Below, piece by piece: positions 1-6,954 of a stretch of DNA of 57,110 nucleotides. Positions within the stretch are counted from its first letter, which is position 1. Every line of letters begins with the position of its first letter. Made by a program: the position numbers and the translations under genes. The notes under the pieces were generated by a model. That model had not been told where the DNA came from. It searched no databases and was given only the letters and a program-made list of their open reading frames with translations. The stretch comes from JBCFAY01 sp038562375 (lineage in GTDB: Bacteria; Bacillota; Clostridia; Christensenellales; CAG-138): the NCBI GenBank assembly GCA_038562375.1, contig JBCFAY010000022.1, positions 1-57,110 on the forward strand. The letters run 5' to 3'.

Positions 1-231
1 CTCAAGGTGGCCGATGAATTCGCGAAAAACTCTTATTCCCACCTGATTGAGTTCGACGGTTTGAAGGAGCTAAATTTTTATGACCGTCTGCAAGTGCGCA
101 TCCGCGGCCGCGTGCTCAACTCTTATGTGTCGGCGGTGCGGCGCACCAGTAAAAGCCGCATGACAACGTATAAATCCGGTGAACTGCGGCTGACCCTCAT
201 GGATAAGCTCAACAAGCAAAGGAGCGGATAA
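1..231 (+). CDS. phage tail-associated protein, C-terminal part (5' end outside window)
   Basis: The reading frame is open from the first base of the window and ends with TAA at 229-231, so only about 76 C-terminal residues are visible. The segment holds short beta-type stretches (LNFYDRLQVRIRGRVL) and ends in LRLTLMDKLNK, which resembles the end of Gp37-like or other siphovirus tail proteins that precede baseplate and fibre genes. The next gene starts one base after the stop, behind the ribosome binding site AAAGGAG, so the two are translationally close. The tail assignment is mainly from context; the family is not certain. Confidence 0.5.
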   Translation, partial: LKVADEFAKNSYSHLIEFDGLKELNFYDRLQVRIRGRVLNSYVSAVRRTSKSRMTTYKSGELRLTLMDKLNKQRSG

Positions 232-232
232 T

Positions 233-952
233 ATGGCTTTAAACGGCGTAACTTTCGACCTGCGCACCGTCAAGGCGCAGGATGACGGCGTAGTGCGTAA
301 GGCGCTGGCCGGGAAGGACGGCATCATATACGGTTGCGGACTTAGCTATTCCGGCCTCAACGTGACGATCGCCCCAGGCTGGTTTCTTACGGCGGGGCGT
401 GTCGTGCAGATCGATGAGAATTTAACCCTGCCCATTTCTGCGAGCGGGAATACCTACGCCCGTTTGAGGTTTAAGGTCGATTTAAGTATCGCCGCAAGCG
501 CATCGACCTTTACGCAGGGGATGTTCGCGTGGGATGTTTCGCCTTCCGGAAGCTTTGCCGCGCTGACGCAAGAGGATATTTACAACGGCGGCGATGTTTA
601 CGAGATCGAATTCTGCGTCGTGCAGATCGCAAGCAGCATTGTCGCGGGGATCACGCGGCAGCTTGAGCAGATCAGGAGCACCAACGCGCGCATGGTCTAT
701 GCAACGCTGGATGATGCCGGATGGTCGGGCACAGGGCCGTATACGCAGGCTGTCAGCGTGCCCGGGATCGTGCCGGGATGGGATATTGTACATTTCGACC
801 TCGTTGACGAACCGTCGAGCGCAGAAGTTACGGCGGCTACGGCTGCGGGGCCGGTGCGGGGAAAGGTTACAAGCGCCGGGATATTGACCATTACGGCGTA
901 TGGCGACAAGCCGACGATAGATATACCCATCAAAATCATGATTGCGGGGTGA
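233..952 (+). CDS. phage structural protein, probable baseplate or tail component
   Basis: This 239-residue protein follows AAAGGAG, a strong ribosome binding site ending eight bases before the ATG. It has no signal peptide or membrane segment and is rich in short beta strands with Gly, Thr and Ser, as in tail-tip and fibre-attachment proteins. The N-terminal part (about 1-130) resembles the small jelly-roll-like tail proteins of Firmicute siphophages, and the rest is a second beta-rich domain. It lies between a tail-protein end and a fibre-like gene and is cotranscribed with both. I do not recognise a named family; the structural role is inferred from position and composition. Confidence 0.55.
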   Translation: MALNGVTFDLRTVKAQDDGVVRKALAGKDGIIYGCGLSYSGLNVTIAPGWFLTAGRVVQIDENLTLPISASGNTYARLRFKVDLSIAASASTFTQGMFAWDVSPSGSFAALTQEDIYNGGDVYEIEFCVVQIASSIVAGITRQLEQIRSTNARMVYATLDDAGWSGTGPYTQAVSVPGIVPGWDIVHFDLVDEPSSAEVTAATAAGPVRGKVTSAGILTITAYGDKPTIDIPIKIMIAG

Positions 953-956
953 GAAT

Positions 957-2231
957 ATGCCTGTTTTTAGCGGTTTTCCAAGCGGCGGCAAGGGCTTGCC
1001 GCAAAGCTGGATCAATAGGGTTACAGCCCCGGCGCTTGAATCAATTGCGGAAAATGCGGCTGTTAAATATGCGCTCACGACGGATTTGAGCACAAGCGTT
1101 ACGAAAATCGCAAACCCGGCAACATTGCCAACAAGCGACCAAGGCCATATTGCCTTATCTATTGATGGGCTTGTAATGGTGGCAGTAAATAATGGTAGTA
1201 GTGGCTCAACCAGTGATGCGGCCGTTGTCTTATATTATTATTCCCGCGCCACCATAGCGGATGCTTGGACATACAACGGGACAATCACAAAGGATTGGGC
1301 GCAAGGATCGGTAATGACCGCGCATCTTTCACCTACTGGCGAGTTCTTTCTTATATGCGGTTATTTTGGGGCATACCTATATAGGCGCGTGAATGGCGTT
1401 TTTGAATCTCTCGGAAAAAAATCGGTCGGTACCTCCTATTATCGTGGCTGCATATCTCCAAATGGAGAATTTCTAATGTTTATACAACATGATGCGCCAT
1501 ATACGGTTACTGTTTTAAAAATTAATGCCGCAAAAACCGATTACGAAGCGCATTCGACTTTTACGGGTAATGGAACAGCGCTTTGGATATCGTGCGACAA
1601 TTTAAGGTTTTACACCTCGTCGAGCAACAGCATTGGTGTATATACAAGGACTGGCACAAGCTATTCGGCTGCGGACACGATCCCAGCGGCCGTTTCATCG
1701 GTAACATGCCTTGATATATCAGCGTCGGGCCGATTTGTTGCATTCGGCAAGAACTCAGCGCCGGGGCTTGTAGTGCGACGCGTGGATGCGCCGGGTGTTA
1801 TCTTGACGCTTACAAATACCGACAGTTCCACTGGTTGGTGTCACGGGGCAAGGTTTACGCCGGACGAAAAGCATATAGTTGCGATATTTGAATCTTCTCC
1901 GTATTTGCGGATTTATTCCATTGGAAATACGGCAATCACAAAATTAGCGAATCCATCGATAATGCCACTTGTTCCTGGCTTTTATAGTCACATAGGCCCG
2001 GTTGCTTGTGGGTGTTTCGCGTTCAAGGTGCCAGCGTCCCCGTTCCTGTATTCCTACTCGTTCCCTATTTCCGATGGCATATCAAACTTGAAGGGGCTGG
2101 ATAATATGGCACTTATCGGCAACCCGCACTTCAAGGGTATAGGGATCGCAAAAAATGGTTCGTCGGCGTTCGGTAATGTAACTGTTGAGCTTTTTGACCC
2201 GATTAAAAACGCGCTTGGAGGGATGGCATAA
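957..2231 (+). CDS. phage tail fibre-like protein with propeller-type repeats
   Basis: A 424-residue protein. ATG 957 is preferred over an in-frame TTG at 942 because GGGGTGAG lies just upstream of the ATG. From about residue 55 to 370 it shows successive blocks of the kind ISxDGxxLxV, LSPTGEFFLI, ISPNGEFLMF, ISASGRFVAF and FTPDEKHIVAI, spaced about 40-50 residues, which is the pattern of WD40 or Kelch-like beta-propeller blades. In this position such a protein would be a tail fibre or host-recognition spike. It overlaps the end of the preceding frame region and its TAA shares one base with the next ATG (TAATG), indicating coupled translation. Its codon use is more AT-rich than the lysis genes, as is common for exchangeable fibre genes. 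Confidence 0.55.
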   Translation: MPVFSGFPSGGKGLPQSWINRVTAPALESIAENAAVKYALTTDLSTSVTKIANPATLPTSDQGHIALSIDGLVMVAVNNGSSGSTSDAAVVLYYYSRATIADAWTYNGTITKDWAQGSVMTAHLSPTGEFFLICGYFGAYLYRRVNGVFESLGKKSVGTSYYRGCISPNGEFLMFIQHDAPYTVTVLKINAAKTDYEAHSTFTGNGTALWISCDNLRFYTSSSNSIGVYTRTGTSYSAADTIPAAVSSVTCLDISASGRFVAFGKNSAPGLVVRRVDAPGVILTLTNTDSSTGWCHGARFTPDEKHIVAIFESSPYLRIYSIGNTAITKLANPSIMPLVPGFYSHIGPVACGCFAFKVPASPFLYSYSFPISDGISNLKGLDNMALIGNPHFKGIGIAKNGSSAFGNVTVELFDPIKNALGGMA

Positions 2232-2554
2232 TGGCTAAAATGTATTTGCAAATTGATAGCGATGGCGTGATATGGGATGCCATTGAATACGAGCATGAAG
2301 GGTATACCGAGGCAGATGTGAAATTGCCGTTGCCAACTGGATGCATTGGCGGCTGGTATCGTTTAGAAAACGGCGCGTTCGTGTTTGACCAAGAGCGATA
2401 TGACCGGCTAAACCAAATCCAAGAGCGTGATGCTACGCTTATGCAATTGAGGGATGATTTGAAATCCGTGCGCGAAGGGCTTTACCCGATATGGAGCCAA
2501 ATACCGGCCTCTGTAAAATCGGTACTGGAAAAATACTATGAAACAACACCATAA
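2231..2554 (+). CDS. small phage tail protein, possible fibre-associated or chaperone-like
   Basis: A 107-residue protein whose ATG overlaps the stop of the fibre-like gene by one base. The N-terminal half is beta-rich (YLQIDSDGVIWDAI) and contains an aromatic patch GGWYRLENGAFVFD. The C-terminal half is an amphipathic helix with many Gln, Glu and Arg (residues 60-85), probably a coiled coil. Short proteins of this architecture follow fibre genes in many Firmicute prophages and may serve as fibre assembly or XkdX-like factors. That role is inferred. It is the last gene before the terminator at 2582-2604. Confidence 0.5.
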   Translation: MAKMYLQIDSDGVIWDAIEYEHEGYTEADVKLPLPTGCIGGWYRLENGAFVFDQERYDRLNQIQERDATLMQLRDDLKSVREGLYPIWSQIPASVKSVLEKYYETTP

Positions 2555-2581
2555 CCGTCAATTAACTTAATACCTCAACGG

Positions 2582-2604
2582 CACGCCCAAACAGGCGTGT
2601 TTTT
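2582..2604 (+). terminator. intrinsic terminator between tail and lysis modules
   Basis: CACGCC (2582-2587) pairs with GGCGTG (2594-2599) around a six-base loop and is followed by TTTTTATTTT. It lies between the last tail gene and the lysin, so lysis genes may need read-through or their own promoter. Confidence 0.75.
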
Positions 2605-2626
2605 ATTTTGAAAGGAGCTGAATTAC

Positions 2627-4195
2627 ATGAGCTTACGCCAAACAGGGGCGATTCTATCGCCTAGTGACGATCGAGATTATACTATTCGGCCAGCAGCGGC
2701 GATGCCTACGGCTTTTCCGGCGGAATACTTGCCGGAAGCGGCATATCGCGTTGGGATCGTCTCGCAAGGGGCCGGGAACTGCGTCAACTGCGGGATCAGT
2801 TACAGCGACGAGCAAGCCTCCGCCGAAAGGGGCTGGGCTCCAAAGGGCAAGGTGCTGCCTTTCTCACTTTCCTACCTCTACGGCGATAGGGAACCCGGAG
2901 ACTGGCAGGGTCGGGGCATGGTCGTGCGAGAGGCATTGCGCACGCGCGCGAGCCGGGGCAATGTTCCGCGCGATCTATGGCCGAAGCAGTACGAAATGCC
3001 GGAGGCGCGCGAAGCTCTTGCGGCGCAGCTTCAAACATTGCGCAAGGCGGCGAGCAAATACCCGCTCAAGGCTTACGCGCGGTGCTCGTCGGTAGATGAT
3101 ATCAAACGGGCATTGATGGAAGGATATGGCGTCATCTTCGCGGCGTGGATTAGCGATTTTTCCACAAGCTCGTTGGGGTATATCCGCTTCAATGAGCAGA
3201 CGTCAAACAGTCATTTAATGGCGGTGGTCGGATGGACGAACAAGATCACCGGTCGCGAAACGCCGCGCGTTCGCAACAGTTGGGGGACGTCGTGGGGTGC
3301 GTCCGGCTATGCCTATACGGAGTGGGAAGATATCCTCAAGGCGAATGAGGTTTGGGCGCTGCAATATGCTTTTGATGCGATCCCTGACCCAGAGGAGGGC
3401 GAGGGGCTGATCCTGCCGACGCTGCGCAAGGGCAGTGCGGATGCGATGACCAACGGCCAGGTAACGATCTTGCAGGCCATCCTGATTGGGCTCGGCTATG
3501 ATCTTGGGCGCTGGGCAGCTGATGGCAAGTTTGGCGACATGACGGACAAGGCCGTGCGCGCATACCAAAAAGCCCGCAAGCTCACCGTCGACGGCATCGT
3601 TGGGCCCAAGACCTGGGCAGCACTGGCAGCCGAGGACAAAATGCCTGCGCCGATCAAGCCGGATAAGCTCGATCCGAGGATCCGCGATCTGGAAACGCAT
3701 CTCAAATCGTGTATCGGAAAGCCCTACATCATTGGCGGGCAGGGACACGCGTACTCGCGCTCATATATCCAAGCGCGTGCGAAAGCCAAACCGGAGTATT
3801 TCACCGCGGGACGCTTGGAATGGGCGCTTGCACATGCCGATCCGTCGATCGAGTGCTACGACTGTTCCGGCCTGTTTATGGCATGGGCTCAGACGCACAT
3901 GGGGATCTACAAAAAGGATATGTCGGCCGACTCGATCATGGGCGCGTGCGCGATGATCAAAAAGGCTGATGTGCGCCCCGGGGATATCCTCTTCCGCGTG
4001 GTCAACGGCGAGGCTGTCCACATGGCCATCGTCGGCTACGACGGCGTATACGAGGCTGTGGGCACGGCTTACGGCGTGATCTTCAGACCGGCCGAGGTAC
4101 AGTTCGGTCGCGAAGCGGTGAACCTCATGACGGGCAAGGCCGAGACGCGGCCCGCCTGGACGCATTACGGCAGGCCCAAGATCTGGGCAGCGTGA
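2627..4195 (+). CDS. three-domain phage lysin: papain-like peptidase, PG-binding domain, NlpC/P60 peptidase
   Basis: A 522-residue protein behind GAAAGGAG. Residues about 15-250 form a C1 papain-like domain: the oxyanion/nucleophile region is QGAGNCVNCG (candidate C55), the histidine is in SNSHLMAVVGW (H196), and RNSWGTSWGASGY gives N217. Residues about 266-332 are a PG_binding_1 module (TLRKGS to DGIVGPKTWAAL). Residues about 350-522 are an NlpC/P60 domain with YDCSGL (C413) and HMAIVGY (H465). NlpC/P60 enzymes cleave peptidoglycan stem peptides; the papain-like half might cut cross-bridges or proteins. No signal peptide is seen, so export would depend on the holin at 4509. The combination of two cysteine peptidase folds around a wall-binding module is unusual. 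Confidence 0.85.
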   Translation: MSLRQTGAILSPSDDRDYTIRPAAAMPTAFPAEYLPEAAYRVGIVSQGAGNCVNCGISYSDEQASAERGWAPKGKVLPFSLSYLYGDREPGDWQGRGMVVREALRTRASRGNVPRDLWPKQYEMPEAREALAAQLQTLRKAASKYPLKAYARCSSVDDIKRALMEGYGVIFAAWISDFSTSSLGYIRFNEQTSNSHLMAVVGWTNKITGRETPRVRNSWGTSWGASGYAYTEWEDILKANEVWALQYAFDAIPDPEEGEGLILPTLRKGSADAMTNGQVTILQAILIGLGYDLGRWAADGKFGDMTDKAVRAYQKARKLTVDGIVGPKTWAALAAEDKMPAPIKPDKLDPRIRDLETHLKSCIGKPYIIGGQGHAYSRSYIQARAKAKPEYFTAGRLEWALAHADPSIECYDCSGLFMAWAQTHMGIYKKDMSADSIMGACAMIKKADVRPGDILFRVVNGEAVHMAIVGYDGVYEAVGTAYGVIFRPAEVQFGREAVNLMTGKAETRPAWTHYGRPKIWAA

Positions 4196-4212
4196 CGGGG
4201 AGGAGCAAGCGG

Positions 4213-4503
4213 ATGGAGTGGATCGGGGCAGTGATCGGCGCTATCGCCGCGATTAGCGGTATGGCGTTGGGGTGGACAGCGAGGGCGAAGCAAAGCAAGC
4301 GCGAGGCCAAACAGGATGGCTGTGAGGATGGCGCGCTGAAAACGGATGTAGCGTATATCAAGCGCGGCGTCGATGATATCCGGCTGGATATGAAGGCACA
4401 AGGGCAGCGAATGGACGCATTAGCCGAGCGCGTGACCCGCGTGGAGGAAAGCACCAAGCAGGCGCACAAACGTATTGATCGGATCGATCAGAGAGAGGAG
4501 TAA
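4213..4503 (+). CDS. small membrane-anchored coiled-coil protein of the lysis cassette
   Basis: A 96-residue protein. ATG 4213 is chosen because GGGGAGGAG ends seven bases upstream; an in-frame GTG at 4192 overlaps the lysin stop but has no such site. Residues about 3-22 are one hydrophobic segment (WIGAVIGAIAAISGMALGW), followed by a Lys/Arg-rich stretch and a heptad-like helix from about 45 to 95 (DVAYIKRGVDDIRLDMKAQ). This fits XhlA/hemolysin-like accessory proteins that sit between lysin and holin in Firmicute prophages. The fold is plain; the exact job in lysis is inferred from position. Confidence 0.6.
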   Translation: MEWIGAVIGAIAAISGMALGWTARAKQSKREAKQDGCEDGALKTDVAYIKRGVDDIRLDMKAQGQRMDALAERVTRVEESTKQAHKRIDRIDQREE

Positions 4504-4508
4504 TTATT

Positions 4509-4784
4509 ATGGATGGATTTTTTACCTGGGCAATGCTCGCGACCTACGCCGGTGCGACCATGGCAACGGGCCTGTTAACGCAATGGCTTAAATGCGTCTT
4601 TGCGAAGGTGCCCACGCAGATCGTCAGCTACGGCATCGCCCTGTTGGTGCTGCTGGCCGCGACGCTCTTCACTGGCGCGCTCACCTTCGAGAGCGGAACG
4701 CTGTGCGTCATCAACGCCGCGGTGGTGTCGCTGGCGAGCAACGGCGCGTATGATGCGGTGCAGAGGGTGCAGAAGAAGGGATAA
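4509..4784 (+). CDS. phage holin
   Basis: A 91-residue protein with three hydrophobic stretches (about 5-22, 37-56 and 62-78) and a short charged tail ending RVQKKG. The size, the topology and the place directly after lysin and coiled-coil genes fit a small phage holin that permeabilises the membrane at the end of infection. The ribosome binding site is GAGAGGAG, five bases after the previous stop. Its C-terminal 39 codons recur, degenerate, at 10072-10188 (33 of 39 residues identical), so a second related prophage once lay nearby. Confidence 0.75.
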   Translation: MDGFFTWAMLATYAGATMATGLLTQWLKCVFAKVPTQIVSYGIALLVLLAATLFTGALTFESGTLCVINAAVVSLASNGAYDAVQRVQKKG

Positions 4785-4797
4785 ACTGAACAAGAAA

Positions 4798-4835
4798 AGA
4801 GCCCGTTTCCATAATCGGAAAACGGGCTCTTTTTA
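4798..4835. terminator. bidirectional intrinsic terminator between convergent holin and XRE-ImmA genes
   Basis: AGAGCCCGTTT (4798-4808) pairs with AAACGGGCTCT (4820-4830), flanked by AAGAAA on the left and TTTTATTT on the right. It can stop plus-strand lysis transcripts and minus-strand accessory transcripts. Confidence 0.85.
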
Positions 4836-5978
4836 TTTCACGATCTTTAATTGTGGGCGTAGCTTTGGACGGATAATTACCTCATTAAAATAGCTATCAT
4901 CAGCGCCGATGATCTGCTCATAATCGTTGGGTGACAGATAAGAGTCCTCCAATAATTGATATTTGGACAGTATCGAATTTCGCATGATCTCATTATCGGC
5001 GTTAAAAAGTGAACGAGGACGCTCGATTTCAAGGATGTCATCATAAGGTTCTTTGGCTCGCATATGCTGCCTGCTCATTTCCGTAAATAAAAATGTTTTT
5101 CGATAATCGTCAACGATCATCAGGTCGTAGCAACGCATAATCATCGCAGCAATGGATACGCGCCACCTACGCTTTAATTGAGCGAACGAGGACAGGCGAG
5201 TATCGACAATTTCGGCGGCAAAGCTATCCGCTGGCAATAAAAAAGAAGATGCAAAGCGCCACGCCTGGCTTTCTATGAGCTTATAGGTATCATCGTTTGC
5301 CAGCTCTTCACCCTCAATGGAAGAATGAAGCAAAATATGACCCAACTCATGCGCTAGATCCATCAATACCCTAGAACAAGTCGCGCGGTATGTGTTTATT
5401 AAAATAATCGGCCGACCACCGACTATTGTGGAGCACGCATCCAGCTCCTTTTTGCCCAGATCATAATGCACAACAATAATTCCGTTGTTTTCTAGCAGCA
5501 GAGTCAGATTGCTGATCGGCCCATGCCCTAAGCCCATAGCTGCACGAGTGTTTTCAGCAACAGTTTCGATATCGTCTAACTCCAAGTTCCTCCATTCGGT
5601 TTGGCTGTATGGCAATTGCACTTTCGGAAAATCGAGGTATTTGTTATAAAGCGTTACCCTGTTTACGATCCACTGAAGCCATCGGATCGTTTGCTTGCGC
5701 TGCTTTAGCAACGCGCTTTTCATGCTTCGATAGAACACGGGGCGATTGATGATCTCTGCATCAATGCGCTCGACTGTGAAAAATGCGGCAGGCAGAGATA
5801 GCGCCTCGCAAATATCATTTAAAGTTGCGGGACTTGGGTTGACGGTGCCATTCTCGTAATATGAAATCGTCTGTTTTGTTTTTCCGATCTTCTGTGCTAA
5901 TTCGGGCATGGTCAGCCCGCGGATTTCACGTGCTTCCGTGAGCCGATGCCCCCAAATTGCAATTCCGTCTCTTGACAT
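4833..5978 (-). CDS. XRE-family regulator with ImmA/IrrE metallopeptidase domain
   Basis: A 381-residue protein with an N-terminal helix-turn-helix (about 8-65; LAQKIGKTKQTISYYENG) and a zinc peptidase domain from about 145 to 290 carrying HELGH (H210, E211, H214). In phage and ICE systems such as ImmR/ImmA, the peptidase cleaves a repressor after DNA damage; HTH-fused forms also occur as antitoxin-like or stress regulators. The gene lies 14 bases downstream of the unknown gene 5993-6628 and shares its promoter. The C-terminal about 90 residues are not assigned. The domain calls are firm. Whether it controls this prophage, acts as a toxin-antitoxin partner or has a defence role is open. Confidence 0.85.
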   Translation of the reverse strand: MSRDGIAIWGHRLTEAREIRGLTMPELAQKIGKTKQTISYYENGTVNPSPATLNDICEALSLPAAFFTVERIDAEIINRPVFYRSMKSALLKQRKQTIRWLQWIVNRVTLYNKYLDFPKVQLPYSQTEWRNLELDDIETVAENTRAAMGLGHGPISNLTLLLENNGIIVVHYDLGKKELDACSTIVGGRPIILINTYRATCSRVLMDLAHELGHILLHSSIEGEELANDDTYKLIESQAWRFASSFLLPADSFAAEIVDTRLSSFAQLKRRWRVSIAAMIMRCYDLMIVDDYRKTFLFTEMSRQHMRAKEPYDDILEIERPRSLFNADNEIMRNSILSKYQLLEDSYLSPNDYEQIIGADDSYFNEVIIRPKLRPQLKIVK

Positions 5979-5992
5979 AACACCACCTCTAA

Positions 5993-6628
5993 TTAATCAG
6001 CTTTTATATTTTTCAGCAAAGGCATATTGTGCTGCTCAATGATCTCTTCCTTAGCCTGTACAGCAACATTGCCGTGTATATGCTCGACAGGAAGCCGACG
6101 GTCCGCGATGCTTTCGTTTATCGTTTCGTGCCACGATTGTTTGCTGAGAAGCATGATGCGGATATCACGGAGCGAAAGATCTTTTTTATTCATCTGATGC
6201 GTAACAGCGAGATACGCTGGCGAGTCCCCTGTCTCTTCGTCAAAGAGGTAAAACCAATTCTGCTGACCATTTGCCAATGAATTACGGTAAACAGCACTGC
6301 GCGGATTTTCGCTGCCGCATGTACAATGGACGGTGATGGATGCGATGGTCGTAGAAATTTTTACGTAAGGACAATTTCCGGCTGCGTTCATTTTGGATTC
6401 AGCTACAATTCCAGGAAGATTCAACTCATTTACTGCGGCCAACACACCGGCCTGAATCGCGGGATACAGATAGAACGGAAAGTATGCTTTCCAAATAGGA
6501 TGCTTGCGCCTTGTGGGCGTCAACATACTAAAGATTTCGGCATATGCCCTTTCTATCGAAAGGTTAATGGTCGGGAGCAACGACGGATAATCTTGCTCAA
6601 GCCGCTGTAACGGCGAAAAGGTGTCCAT
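5993..6628 (-). CDS. unknown protein, operon partner of XRE-ImmA/IrrE
   Basis: A 211-residue cytoplasmic protein. The ATG at 6626-6628 follows AAGGAGGGT and is preferred over an upstream in-frame start. No signal peptide or membrane segment is seen. The first 75 residues are helical with aromatic residues (HPIWKAYFPFYLYPAIQAGV); the middle has a Cys-rich beta stretch (VHCTCGSENPRSA); the C-terminal part includes LSLRDIRIMLLSKQSWHETI. I do not recognise a family. It is the first gene of a two-gene operon under a near-consensus promoter (6673-6701), with XRE-ImmA/IrrE 14 bases downstream, an arrangement seen in toxin-antitoxin or regulatory pairs. Its lower GC than the tail genes suggests accessory cargo. 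Confidence 0.6.
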   Translation of the reverse strand: MDTFSPLQRLEQDYPSLLPTINLSIERAYAEIFSMLTPTRRKHPIWKAYFPFYLYPAIQAGVLAAVNELNLPGIVAESKMNAAGNCPYVKISTTIASITVHCTCGSENPRSAVYRNSLANGQQNWFYLFDEETGDSPAYLAVTHQMNKKDLSLRDIRIMLLSKQSWHETINESIADRRLPVEHIHGNVAVQAKEEIIEQHNMPLLKNIKAD

Positions 6629-6651
6629 ATGAGACCCTCCTTGTATTATAA

Positions 6652-6680
6652 TTGACACTCTTACTTAAATCCATTATACA
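6652..6680 (+). promoter_or_regulatory. sigma-A promoter, plus strand, reading into an ORF-less unit
   Basis: TTGACA (6652-6657) and TATACA (6675-6680) are separated by 17 bases. It overlaps the minus-strand promoter at 6673-6701 and faces away from the 6628 gene. No credible ORF follows before the terminator at 6779. Confidence 0.55.
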
Positions 6681-6701
6681 ATTTTTTCTAGATATGGTCA
6701 A
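6673..6701 (-). promoter_or_regulatory. sigma-A promoter of the 6628-4833 operon
   Basis: On the minus strand TTGACC (6701-6696) and TATAAT (6678-6673) are 17 bases apart. The inferred start lies about 38 bases upstream of ATG 6628 and leaves room for the AAGGAGG site. Confidence 0.75.
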
Positions 6702-6803
6702 GTATAATTTTCGAGGTTTATGTAGATGCTTTAGTCTGCTGCCCAGAAGAACCCTGGCGGCTATAACGACCATGCCATGCCCCGCCGAAGCGGGGCTTAT
6801 TTT
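6687..6803 (+). ncRNA. candidate small RNA, about 115 nt, between promoter and terminator
   Basis: A near-consensus promoter (6652-6680) is followed after about 100 bases by a strong intrinsic terminator (6779-6803), with no ORF that has a ribosome binding site. The unit lies in the divergent region between two accessory operons of the prophage. This is how many phage-encoded small RNAs look, but no family is recognised and transcription is not shown. Confidence 0.3.
6779..6803 (+). terminator. intrinsic terminator ending the ORF-less unit
   Basis: GCCCCGC (6779-6785) pairs with GCGGGGC (6790-6796) across a CGAA tetraloop, followed by TTATTTTTAT. Confidence 0.8.
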
Positions 6804-6954
6804 TATCTTTCTTGCGACCTTGCTGCGGCTGACGGTGGCGGGTTCTTATTGATTCTTAATGAACCAGTCAACTTACAGTCAAGAACAAAAATCCTTATAT
6901 ATCAAATAGTTGCGGGTTTTTCGTTTTCGGAAAACACTTTGCAATCAACAATTT

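Noticed and set aside
6652..6852. 66-residue plus-strand ORF after the promoter
   Set aside because: Its start overlaps the -35, it spans the terminator and has no ribosome binding site.
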